The notes below the pieces were generated by a model. It was not told the origin of the DNA. It did not search any database and saw nothing but the letters and a program-made list of their open reading frames with translations. Of a stretch of 64,000 nucleotides of DNA, positions 1-9,539 are shown one piece after another. The position numbers and the translations under genes are program-made. Numbering within the stretch: the stretch's first letter is position 1; the number at the start of each line of letters is the position of its first letter. Origin of the DNA: Bog-532 sp963742865 (lineage in GTDB: Bacteria > Actinomycetota > Actinomycetes > Streptosporangiales > Streptosporangiaceae); the NCBI GenBank assembly GCA_963742865.1, contig CAVUNW010000015.1, forward strand, positions 173,447 to 237,446, given 5' to 3'.

Positions 1-1803
1 TTCCTCGAGCACGTCCAGGGCCAGGTCGATGCGCTTGCGGGACGGCACGATGCCGACGAACCCCAGATTGAACCGCGCGCCGTCCAGCTTGGGCCGGTCC
101 AGCTGCCCGACCTCGACCGTGTTGGGCAGGGTGACGATCTTGCGCGCGGGCCAGCCGGTCATCTCGGCTACCAGTTCCCCGTAGCGCTTGTTGACCGTGA
201 CCACCTGGTCCACGGCCTTGATGCTGACCCGGTACGGGTACCGGGCGTACACCTCGAAGCGGTGCAGCCGGACGATGAGCCGGGACTTGGGCCGCTTGTT
301 CTCGCTGTACCAGATGGCGTTCGGCCCGCACCATTCGCAGATCACGACGTCGGCCCACTGGGCGATCTCCTGGCTGGCCTTTTCGTCGTGCTCGGCCAGC
401 GAGGCCCAGTGGTCGACGCGCAGCTCGAGCCCGGGCTGCTGGCGCAGGTAGTCCAGCAGCGGGGTGATGAACTTCAGGTCGTGCCCGGCCACCGCGACCT
501 TGAGGACCGTGGTGCCCGGCGCTGACCTCGACGCGCGGGAGCGCGTCGCTGAGGTACCGGCGGATGCCGGCCGACCGCCTTGTCCAGGGTGTACTCCGCG
601 GCGGCGGCCGAGGTGCGGCTGGCCGCGAGCTTCATGATGGCCGGGTCGGCGGCGGCCGCCTCGGCGATGGCGGTCACGTCGCGCAGGTCCCGCGCGAACA
701 TCGGGTAGTCCGCGCCCAGCAGCGCCTCGTGCATCGGCGTCCGGTTCAGGATGACCGGCAGCCCCAGCATGCCGAACTCCAGCACCTTGGTGGACAGCTC
801 CAGGCTGGCGTCCATGCTGGGGTGACGCCAGCTCAGCCCGATGTCGCAGCTGGCCGCGATGCGCATGGCCCCTTCGCGGGAATGGCCGCCGCGCCACACC
901 ACCCCGCTGGCCGGTGACGGCCGGTGGTTCGCCGCCCGCGTCCGGCGCGGGCGGGTCGCCCAGCGCCACGCGCATCCGGCGCTGGTAGCCCGGGTCGTCG
1001 GGGTCGTTGTGGATCTTGTCGCCGACCATGTGCAGCTCGGCCCGGACCCCGCGCGCGGCCAGCAGCCCGGGCAGCTGGGTCATCTCGTAGGTGTTCCAGC
1101 GCGGGGCGAACTTGCCGGTGTAGACGAGGCGCAGCACCCCGTCGGGCTCGCGCGGCGTACCGGGCAGCTCCGGGGCGGGCGGCACGACCGGCGGGAACAG
1201 CACGCATTTGCCGCACGCCTCGGCCACGCTGCCCTCGAGGAAGCACCGGAGCTCCTCGGTCTGGCACAGCACGTACTGCGAGGCGGTGGCCACGCCGGCC
1301 AGCCAGGTCACGGCGTCCGGCGTCATCTCGGGGATCGACTGCGGAATGTCGGTCAGGTAAGTCCAGAGCCGGCCGCGGAACGCATCGTCCGTCACCACCT
1401 GGGATACCAGCCGGCGGCCGCGCAGCACCACGATGTCGTGCCGGTGCTCGGCGTCCACCGCGGTCAGCACCTGGGACGCCTGCGCCGGGCTGAGCCCGCG
1501 CGCGGTGATGCCCTCGGCGAGCTGCTCCTCGGCCGGGCGGCGGATGGTGACGCCCGGCTCGCCCTCCAGCGGGGCCAGCAGCCGGTCGGTCTGCACCGGG
1601 GCCTTCAGCACCAGCGTCACCGCGCACCCGGCGCGGGCCAGCGCCAGCACCATCGACTGCACCCAGACTGCGGACCCGTCGATCAGGTTCAGGTTGACGT
1701 CCCCGTACACCAGGGCCGAGCGGGACCTGGCCGCGCTCGCGGCGGCCCCGTCGTCACCGGGCGGCGGGAGCTCCGGCCCTGATTCGGCCAGCGGTCCGGA
1801 CAT
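1..1803 (-). CDS. Two-module glycosyltransferase, 3' end beyond window, frameshifted
   Basis: Likely transfers sugars during surface-polysaccharide synthesis in the cytoplasm. The ATG at 1803 follows an AGGAAGG ribosome site and gives MSGPLAESGPELPPPG. The first module reads YGDVNLNLIDGSAVWVQSM, then LVYTGKFAPRWNTYEM and later GLPVILNRTPMHEALLG, a GT-B pattern. A second GT-like module (LKVAVAGHDLKFITPLLDY, ADVVICEWCGPNAIWY, FNLGFVGIVPSRKRIDLAL) runs off the left edge. Reading frames change near 910, 580 and 525, so no single ORF covers it; homology is continuous across the changes, which suggests sequence indels rather than decay. It is the last visible gene of a minus-strand run starting with the 2-epimerase. 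The acceptor is unknown, and two fused genes cannot be excluded. Confidence 0.7.
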   Translation of the reverse strand, partial: MSGPLAESGPELPPPGDDGAAASAARSRSALVYGDVNLNLIDGSAVWVQSMVLALARAGCAVTLVLKAPVQTDRLLAPLEGEPGVTIRRPAEEQLAEGITARGLSPAQASQVLTAVDAEHRHDIVVLRGRRLVSQVVTDDAFRGRLWTYLTDIPQSIPEMTPDAVTWLAGVATASQYVLCQTEELRCFLEGSVAEACGKCVLFPPVVPPAPELPGTPREPDGVLRLVYTGKFAPRWNTYEMTQLPGLLAARGVRAELHMVGDKIHNDPDDPGYQRRMRVALGDPPAPDAGGEPPAVTGQRGGVARRPFPRRGHAHRGQLRHRAELASPQHGRQPGAVHQGAGVRHAGAAGHPEPDADARGAAGRGLPDVRAGPARRDRHRRGGRRRPGHHEARGQPHLGRRRGVHPGQGGRPASAGTSATRSRASRSAPGTTVLKVAVAGHDLKFITPLLDYLRQQPGLELRVDHWASLAEHDEKASQEIAQWADVVICEWCGPNAIWYSENKRPKSRLIVRLHRFEVYARYPYRVSIKAVDQVVTVNKRYGELVAEMTGWPARKIVTLPNTVEVGQLDRPKLDGARFNLGFVGIVPSRKRIDLALDVLEE

Positions 1804-1828
1804 GAACGATGCCTTCCTCGTCGATACG

Positions 1829-3860
1829 TCAGGTCACTCGGCGGCGGGGGAGCCGCCCGGGCCGCGTACTGGCCGCCGTACCGCCCGCGGGCGCCCGCGG
1901 GTGCGGCGGTGAGCGTGACCGCGAACAGCCGCAGCCCGCGGCGGGCCCAGGTGGACCGGGCGGCGCGCCCTCGCGGAGCAGGTCCGTCCGGGCCACGGCC
2001 GGATCCAGCACGTCGGTGAACACGTAGTCCGCCCCGGCGGCGGGACCGACCGCGTCGGCGCGGGAGCACTCCAGCGCGCACATCAGCTCCAGCAGGTATG
2101 AGGCCGGGTAGGCCGCCTGGGGATCCCATTCGGCCGACCACGGGGAGACGGCCGCGCGCGCGGCGGCGGCCAGGCCCGCGCCGGTCACCACGCCCGCGAT
2201 GATGCCCTCGGCGATCAGCGGCGCCAGCGCCCCGCTGATCTGCTCGCGCGCGGCCTGGGTGGCCGCGCTGCGCGGGGTCGGCCAGCGCCATGTCGCCCTC
2301 GAGCCAGAGCTGCACCTCGTGCGGGCGCAGCCGCTGGTCCAGCACCCGGCTGGCCAGGCGGCTGGCGTCGGCGGCGTCCCGGACCCCGGCGAGCACGGCG
2401 ACCCGGCGCCCGGGTACCGGCCGGGACGGCAGTTCTACCAGCCGGCCCAGCTCGGCCAGCCGGGCCGGGGTGGCGTGCGTCTCGAACAGCTCAATCAGGG
2501 TCGCCCTGATCTCGCTCAGCTCCCGGGGGCCTGCGTCGGCGGCGGCGGCGAGCTGCCGGGCGGTCTCCGCGCGCATCCCCGGCGGCGACGGCCCCGCTGA
2601 CCTGCATGTCCTCGGTGACGGGACCGACCACGCGCGCTCCGCAGGCGAGCTGCTCCCGCGCTTCGGCCGCGGTCGCGGCCAGGAACACCGCGTGCTGCCG
2701 GTACACGCCCGGTGCCGTCCGCCACGGCGGCGCACCGATGACCTGGACCGGCCGGGCCGGATCCGGCGCCCGCCGGCAGCGCGGCCACGGGCCGTCCCGT
2801 TGACTGTGCCGTCACCCGGGCCGTCACCCGGGCCGCGCCGTGCAGTCACCGGGCCGTCGCCCGGCTCGCTGCCGGTGAGCTCGTCCAGCATGCGCTTGAC
2901 GGCCGGCCCTTCGCGCGGGTCCCGGTGCCCGGCGTACACCGGCGCGGCCCGGCGCGCCGCGGGCAGGGCGATCGGGTTGAACCGGGCGAGCTGGACGCCC
3001 AGGCCGCCATCCACAACGGCGTCGCAGGACGTGCCCAGCCAGTCCAGGTACGGCATCAGGTACGACGGGGCGTTGCGCAGGAAGATAACCGGCTTGCCCA
3101 GCGCACGGGCCAGGTCGATCAGGTCGGCGAGCCGGCGGCCGCGGTCGGCCGCGGCCGGGTCGCCCGCGTGCGCCCAGGACCCGCCGGGCAGCAGCGCGGC
3201 CGCCTCGATGAGCACCAGGTCGGCGCCGGAGCCCTCCAGGACGAACGCCGCATCGTGCGGCAGCAGTTGCTCCACGGTGGCATCCGGGGCGAGGGCCGCG
3301 CAGCTCGCGTCGGTGAGGACGCCCGCGACCACAAGCCCGTCGGCCATGTCCTGGCCCTCGGCCCGTCCGGTGGCCGACCAGGCCAGACCGGGCACCGTGT
3401 AGGCGGCCAGGAACCGGTCACCGGCCGCCCCGGCGCCCGCGTCGAGGAGGATGCGGGCCCAGCGCTCCTCGTCGGCGGAGCGGAAACCGTCGGCCGGGCC
3501 GCTGGCGGCGCGCCCGGCCCGGCGCTCGCGCCACATCCGGTACAGGTGCTTGGGCAGCCGCGGACCGCCGATCCATGGGCGTTTCGCCGCCGCGACGATG
3601 GCCTGGCCCAATTCCATCGTGGCCGAGCGCTTCACCGACATGAGCTGCGACTCGGCCGCGGCGAGCTGCCGGTGCGTGTCGCGCAGCGCCCGGGCCAGCC
3701 GGTCCCGTTCGGCAGCCAGGGCGATCCCCTGTGCGGCTACGCCCGGATCGGCGGCGCCGCCACCGGCACCCACCTCGTCGATATCGGCCTCGGCCTCCGC
3801 CTCGGTCTCATCCGGTGCGTAGACGGTCAGCGCCAGGTCGGCGCTCTCGTTGTCGCTCAT
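1829..3860 (-). CDS. CgeB-like glycosyltransferase family protein, frameshifted
   Basis: Starts at ATG 3860 (MSDNESADLALTVYAPDE). An acidic N-terminus and a short coiled-coil stretch precede a domain with VIFLRNAPSYLMPYLDWLG and SCDAVVDGGLGVQLARFNP, then YRQHAVFLAATAAEAREQLA and CGARVVGPVTEDM, a pattern typical of CgeB/spore-maturation-type glycosyltransferases. The later part (LRPHEVQLWLEGDMALAD, ASYLLELMCALECSRAD) resembles a second sugar-transfer or partner domain. Frame changes occur near 2820, 2600, 2270 and 1950. The TGA at 1829 is the most plausible stop because the next gene starts at 1803. It lies 18 bases after the 2-epimerase stop, so the three form an operon. The exact reaction is unknown. 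Confidence 0.6.
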
Positions 3861-3878
3861 GATGCTGCGGTGGTCTCC

Positions 3879-4965
3879 TCAGCCGTCGCTGGCCAGCCAG
3901 TCGGTGATGATCCGCCCGATGCGCACACCAGCGTGACCGTCCCACAGCGGCGGCAGCTCACCGGTGTACGGCCCGTCGTCACACGCCTTCAGCACGGCCG
4001 AGGCCAGCTCGGCGGACGTAATGAGCCTATTGCTGCCGCTGGTGATTGTGATGGGCCGTTCGGTATTCGGGCGGACGGTCAGGCAGGGCACGCGCAGCAG
4101 CGTGGTTTCCTCCTGCACGCCGCCGGAGTCGGTCGCCACCGCGGCCGCCCCCCGGACCAGGCCCATGAACTCCAGGTAGCCCAGCGGCGGGCAGGCGTGC
4201 ACGCCCGGATGCGCACTCAGCCCGGCCGCGTCGAGGACGGCCCGCCCGCGCGGGTGCACCGGGATCACCACGTCGATGACGGCGGCGATCTCGTGCAGCG
4301 CTTTCACCAGGCCGGCGGCGGTTTCCGGGTCGTCCACGTTGGACGGCCGGTGCAGCGTGGCGACCACGTACCGCTCCGGCAGGTCCAGCGCGGCGCGGGC
4401 CGCGGCGGTGTCGAACCGGGCGAGGTTGGCCATCAGCGTGTCGATCATGGGATTGCCGACCAGGTAGATCGACCCGACCGGGCGGCCCTCGTTGGCGAGG
4501 TAGCCGACCGCCTCCGGGGAGGTCGCGAACATCAGGCTGGAGATCTGGTCGGTGAGCCGGCCGGTTGATCTCCTCCGGCATCGTCTCGTCGAAGCTGCGC
4601 AGGCCCGCCTCGACGTGCGCGAGCGGAATGTGCAGCTTGGAGGCCACCAGGCCGGCGGCCACGGTGGAGTTCACGTCGCCGTAGACCACGACCAGGCCCG
4701 GCGGGTGCTCGGTGAAGTCCTGCTCCAGCCCGACCATCGCCGCGGCCGTCTGCTGGGCGTGACTGCCCGAGCCCACGCCCAGGTTGACGTCCGGCTCCGG
4801 CAGGCCGAGCTGGACGAAGAACACCTCGGACAGGCGCTCGTCGTAATGCTGGCCGGTGTGGACCACCCGCTGCCGGTGCCCGAGCGCCGCGAGCGCCCGG
4901 ATTACCGGCGCCGCCTTGACGAAGTTCGGGCGGGCGCCGAGCACGTGGGTGATGGGTGCGAGCAT
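3879..4965 (-). CDS. wecB: UDP-N-acetylglucosamine 2-epimerase (non-hydrolysing), one frameshift
   Basis: Interconverts UDP-GlcNAc and UDP-ManNAc in the cytoplasm. Diagnostic segments are HVLGARPNFVKAAPVIRAL, VVHTGQHYDERLSEVFF, LVVVYGDVNSTVAAGLVA, HVEAGLRSFDETMPEEINR, VVATLHRPSNVDD and AVATDSGGVQEETTLL, in family order. ATG 4965 is preferred over the upstream ATG 5007 because AAAGGAC precedes it at good spacing and the product begins directly with the Rossmann strand. The frame changes near 4555, just after PEEINR, and the rest (SSLMFATSPEAVGYLA) is intact; a one-base indel explains it. Total length of about 360 residues is normal. Its product is the substrate for the dehydrogenase at 7096, so the divergent arms appear to serve one pathway. 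Confidence 0.9.
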
Positions 4966-5143
4966 CGCTGTCCTTTGCGCGTTCTGGGGGTCAGCCGGTC
5001 TGATCACGGCTCAGATCGTGGATCGGGCCGCCGTCGTTCCTGGTGTCCATACATTTTGCGTCACTCATTCTGGGTCACGGCCGAGTGCAGCGGTGCACCC
5101 ACGCCGCCGGCCTGGTCGGGGCGACGCACTATCATTCGCCGAC

Positions 5144-7065
5144 GTGACGTCGCGTTCCTCGCAGCAGCCCCCCGCTTCGCCCCGCCCGCCGAGTCCCTGG
5201 CTTCCCGCGGCCTGGCGGGTATCACCGCGGGTGCTCATCCTGGCGGCTTCCGTCATGTGGCGGCACGTCACCGCCGACCCGGTGCGCTCCCTCTTGCTCG
5301 GCTGGCGCGTGCTACCCCGCAGGCTACGCCCCTGGCTGAGGTTCGCGGGCCGCTACGGCCGAGCCGCCGTGCTCTGGGGATCGGGTGACCGGAAGGCGGC
5401 GCTGAGCCTGCTCGGCACGTCGCCCCGGCGGCTCGCGGCCTTCGCGCTGGCCGTCGACCGGCCGGACGTTGCCCGGTCCGCGCTGGACCGGATGCCCAGC
5501 ACCGACCCGGACCGGGCCACCCTGCTCGCGCGCCTGGCCGCGCGCGAGGGCCGGCTGACCGAAGCCGTGGCGGCCCTGCAGGGCGTGCCCGGGCGCCGGG
5601 TGGCCAGGCTGCGGGCGTCGCTGGCCGGCGAGCTCTACGTGCTGACCGACGGCATCCCGCGCCCCGAGCGCGGGGCAGCGGTCCCGGCGAACCGGATGAC
5701 TCCCGTGCCGGGGCGGGTGCTGCACCTGGTCACGGACGCGCTGCCGACGACCAACGCCGGTTACACGGTCCGGACCCAGCGGATCGCGGTGGCCCAGCGC
5801 GAGGCCGGCCTGGACCCGCACGTGGTCACCAAGGCCGGGTTCCCCGTGGCCCAGGGCCACCTGGACGGGCGCCGCGTCGCGCCACTGGAGGGGGTTTCCT
5901 ACCACCGGCTGATCCCGTACCGGCTGCCGCCGAACGCCGACGCCGCGGCCACGCTCGGCCTGGACCTGGCGGCCCGGCTGACCGGGCGGCTCCGCCCGGC
6001 GGTCCTGCACGCCGCCAGCAACCACCTCAACGGCCAGCTGGCGCTCGCCCTCCGCGAGGACTTCGGCCTGCCGGTGATCTACGAGGCGCGCGGGTTCTGG
6101 GAGGAAACCTGGCTGTCCCGGCACGGCGTCGATCCCGGGACCACCCCCGGGGCCCCGGCGGCGCAGGGTCCGCAGGCGGGGGCGGCTCCCAGCCACGTCC
6201 GTTCAGCATCTTCGTCACCCACGGAAGCGGCGCGGGCGGCCAGGGTTCCGGTGGCGCCCGCCCGGCTACCCGGCGCGGATCTCGCCGTCAGCGACTTCTA
6301 CCAGCTCAGCCGGGCGGCGGAGACCCGCTGCATGATGGAGGCCGACCTCGTTGTCACGCTCGGCGAGGTCATGCGGGAAGAGATCGTGGCCCGTGGCGTC
6401 GACCCCGGCAAGGTCATCGTCGTCCCCAACGCCGTGTCCGCGGAGTTCCTGGAGCCGCTGCCCGATGGCGGGCCGCTGCGCGAGTCGCTCGGCATCCGGC
6501 CCGGCGAGCTGGTCGTGGGGGTGGTCTCCAACCTGGTCGCCTACGAGGGCATCGGCACCCTGCTGGAAGCGGCCGCCGAACTTCGCCGCCGAAAGCTGCC
6601 GGTCCGCCCCTGATTGTCGGTGATGGAACTGAACGGGCGGCGCTGGAGCGTCTCGCCAGGCAACTGGGCCTTACCGGCGCTGCGATCTTCACCGGGCGCG
6701 TCCCGATGTCCGAGGTCCGCCGCTACCACGCCGCCCTCGACCTGTTCGCCGTGCCCCGGACCAGCGACCGGGTCTGCCAGCTGGTGACGCCGCTGAAGCC
6801 GGTGGAAGCCATGGCCAGCGGGCTGTGCGTGGTGGCCAGCGATGTGGGCGCGCTCCGCGAGATTATCCGGCCCGAGGCCACGGGGGCGCTGGCAACTTCC
6901 GGGGAAGCAGGCTCCTTTGCCGATATCATGGAACCCCTGCTCTATAGTTCGGATACTCGGCGCAAACTCGGGGCGAACGCGCGGGAATGGGTGGCCCGGG
7001 ACCGTACCTGGGCCCACAACGCGGCGATCTACCGGGCGGCCTATGAACGTCTCGGCGCCGTCTGA
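5144..7065 (+). CDS. Glycosyltransferase family 4, one frameshift
   Basis: GTG 5144 (VTSRSSQQPPASPRPPSP) is the likely start; the ORF stays open further 5' without RBS or homology. The first ~170 residues are helical and TPR-like. The GT-B fold follows: GRVLHLVTDALPTTNAGYTV at ~190, LPVIYEARGFWEETWLS, then ADLVVTLGEVMREEIV and VIVVPNAVSAEFLEPL. Near 6607 the frame ends in a TGA and the C-terminal nucleotide-sugar-binding half (LIVGDGTERAALERLA, LDLFAVPRTSDRVCQLVTPL, PVEAMASGLCVVASDVGALR) continues in another frame to TGA 7063-7065. A one-base indel is the simplest reading. It opens the plus-strand arm of the polysaccharide island, divergent from wecB. Sugar specificity is not readable. Confidence 0.75.
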
Positions 7066-7095
7066 CACACATCCTCAGGTGAAGGGACGCCGTCG

Positions 7096-8379
7096 ATGCA
7101 GGTCGATTTGATGGTGATCGGTCTCGGCTACGTGGGCCTGCCGCTGGTCCAGGAGGCGACGAAGGTCGGCCTCAGCGTCGCCGGGTACGACATCGGCCAG
7201 GGCGTCGTGGACGGCCTCAACGGCGGTCACTCGCATGTGGACGACATCTCCGATGACGACGTGGCCCGGATGGTCGCGGCCGGGTTCCGCGCCACCACCA
7301 GCGAGTCCGCGGTGGGCGAGCCGGACACCATCGTCATCTGCGTCCCCACCCCGCTGTCGGAGGCCGACGGCCCGGACCTGACCGCCGTGCGGGCCGCCTC
7401 GGAGACGGCCGGGCGGCTGCTGCACCGCGGCACGCTCGTGGTGCTGGAATCGACCACGTACCCGGGGACCACCGACGAGCTGGTCCGCCCGATCCTGGAG
7501 AAGACGTCCGGGCTCAGCGCCGGGGTCGACTTCCACCTGGCCTTTTCCCCGGAGCGGATCGACCCGGGCAACCCGGTCTATGGGCTGCGGAACACCCCCA
7601 AGGTCGTCGGCGGCCTCACCCCGGACTGCACCGCGGCGGCCGCGCGGTTCTACGGCAAGGTCTGCGACCAGGTGGTCGAGGCCAAGTCGCCGCGCGAGGC
7701 CGAGATGGCCAAGCTGCTGGAGAACACCTACCGGCACGTCAACATCGCGCTGGTCAACGAGATGGCCGTGTTCTGCCACGAGCTTGGCGTCGACCTGTGG
7801 GACGCGATCCGGTGCGCGTCCACCAAGCCGTTCGGCTTCCAGGCGTTCTACCCGGGCCCCGGTGTCGGCGGCCACTGCATCCCCATCGACCCGAACTACC
7901 TGTCCTACAAGGTCCGCACGCTGGGCTACCCGTTCCGGTTCGTGGAGCTCGCGCAGGAGATCAACAGCCGGATGCCCGGCTACGTCGTGGACCGCGCCGC
8001 GGAGCTGCTCAACCAGCACGCGAAGCCGATGAACGGCGCCAGCGTGCTCGTCCTCGGGGTGACGTACAAGCGGGACATCGCCGACCAGCGCGAATCGCCG
8101 GCGCGGCCGATCGCGCGCCGGCTGCTCGCCCGCGGCGCCGTGCTCGCCTACCACGACCCGCGCATCCCGGAGTGGGCGATCGATGGCCAGCCGGTGCGCC
8201 GGGCCACCGACCTGGACACCGAGGTCGTCACCGCGGACCTGGTCATCCTGCTGCAGGATCACAGCGAATACGACCTGGAGCAGATCGCGGGCGAGGCCAA
8301 GCTGTTCTTCGACACCCGGGGCAAGCTGGCCGGGCTCGGCCGGACCGGGCCGTCCGCCCCGAACATCGAGACGCTGTAA
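7096..8379 (+). CDS. wecC: UDP-N-acetyl-D-mannosamine dehydrogenase
   Basis: Oxidises UDP-ManNAc (or a related UDP-hexose) at C6 with two NAD to the uronic acid. Intact, 427 residues, usual length. It shows the N-terminal GxGYVG NAD motif (VIGLGYVGLPLV), AFSPERIDPGN, the catalytic segment GPGVGGHCIPIDPNYL with Cys261, and the C-terminal UDP-binding domain VLGVTYKRDIADQRESPA. ATG 7096 lies 30 bases after the preceding stop with a GAAGGG ribosome site. The next gene starts 6 bases after its TAA, so it is inside an operon. With the wecB-type epimerase across the divergent promoter region it makes UDP-ManNAcA. Assigning WecC rather than UDP-glucose dehydrogenase rests mainly on that pairing. Confidence 0.88.
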   Translation: MQVDLMVIGLGYVGLPLVQEATKVGLSVAGYDIGQGVVDGLNGGHSHVDDISDDDVARMVAAGFRATTSESAVGEPDTIVICVPTPLSEADGPDLTAVRAASETAGRLLHRGTLVVLESTTYPGTTDELVRPILEKTSGLSAGVDFHLAFSPERIDPGNPVYGLRNTPKVVGGLTPDCTAAAARFYGKVCDQVVEAKSPREAEMAKLLENTYRHVNIALVNEMAVFCHELGVDLWDAIRCASTKPFGFQAFYPGPGVGGHCIPIDPNYLSYKVRTLGYPFRFVELAQEINSRMPGYVVDRAAELLNQHAKPMNGASVLVLGVTYKRDIADQRESPARPIARRLLARGAVLAYHDPRIPEWAIDGQPVRRATDLDTEVVTADLVILLQDHSEYDLEQIAGEAKLFFDTRGKLAGLGRTGPSAPNIETL

Positions 8380-8385
8380 CCGCCG

Positions 8386-9530
8386 ATGCGCGTCGTCGTC
8401 TGCACCGTGGTGCACCACCCGGCCGACGCCCGGATCCTGCACCGCCAGATCCGCGCGCTGCTCGACGCCGGGCACCAGGTCACCTACATCGCGCCGTTCC
8501 GCGCGTGCGGCGTCACCCCGTGGCCGGAGCTGACCACCGCCGATGTGCCCCGGGCCGTCGGACGGCGCCGGCTGGGGGCGCTGCGCGCGGCCCGGCGCCA
8601 GCTCGCCCGGTACGTCCCGGGCGCCGACCTGCTGCTCATCCACGACCCCGAACTGCTGCTGGTGCTGCCGCTGGTCGGGCACCGGCCGCCGACGATCTGG
8701 GACGTGCACGAGGACACCGCTGCCGCCCTCGGGACCAAGGCGTGGCTGCCGGCCGGGCTGCGCCGGGCGGTCGCGTCGGCGGTGCTGCGGGCGGAGCGGA
8801 TCGCCGAACGGCGGCTGCACCTGATCCTGGCCGAGACCGGCTATAACGAGCGGTTCTCGGGCACGCACCGGTCGTGCCGAACACCACCTACGTGCCCGAG
8901 CAGGCCGCTCCGTCCGACGGCCAGGGCCGGGTGGTCTACGTGGGGCACATCTCCCCGGACCGCGGGGTCGCCGAGATGGTCGAGCTGGCGCGGCTGGCCC
9001 GGCCGCACGGGATTACCGTCGAGCTGGTCGGTTCGGCCGACGCCGCGGCGCGAGCGGTGCTGGAGCCGGCCCAGGCCGAGGGGCTGGTCCGCTGGCACGG
9101 GTTCGTGCCCAACGACGACGCCATGCTGATCACCGACGGCGCGCTGGCCGGGCTGTCACTGCTGCAGGACGACCCGAACTTCCGGCACTCGATGCCGACC
9201 AAGGTCGCGGAGTACATGGCCCGCGGCGTGCCGGTCGTCACCACGCCGCTGCCGCTGGCCGTGGATCTGGTCGAGCGGCACGAGTGCGGGTTCGTGGTGC
9301 CGTTCGGCGACGCCGGGGCCGCCGCTGAGGCGGTGCTGTCCCTGCAGCGTGACCCGGCCCGGCGCGACGCGATGGGCGCCCGCGGGCACCAGGGGGCCAG
9401 CGAGTACCTGCGCTGGCCGGACGACGCCCGCGCGTTCGTGGCTCAGCTCGAGCAGTGGGCGGGTGTACTTTCTGCGACACCTTCCGGCGCGGCGGGCGCT
9501 TCGCCGGTTTCCGTCCGGGATGGCCGATAG
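8386..9530 (+). CDS. Glycosyltransferase family 4, one frameshift
   Basis: Starts at ATG 8386, 6 bases after wecC. The N-terminal GT-B domain reads VVVCTVVHHPADARILHRQI, ADLLLIHDPELLLVLPLV and TIWDVHEDTAAALG. The frame breaks near 8868 after NERFSGTH and resumes as VVPNTTYVPEQA, followed by RVVYVGHISPDRGVAEMVEL, WHGFVPNDDAMLITDG and MPTKVAEYMARGVPVVTTPL, the nucleotide-binding half. The HPADARI and HDPEL motifs recall GT4 enzymes of capsule and lipopolysaccharide clusters. TAG 9528-9530 lies 9 bases before the next gene. Combined length is about 380 residues, normal for the family. It probably adds one sugar to a lipid-linked repeat unit; substrate unknown. Confidence 0.78.
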
Positions 9531-9539
9531 GATCACGCT

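Noticed and set aside
7075..8868. 597-codon open frame on the minus strand opposite wecC and the next gene
   Set aside because: Shadow frame of GC-rich coding DNA: Arg/Gly/Pro/Asp-rich, no domain, and wecC on the plus strand is intact and conserved.
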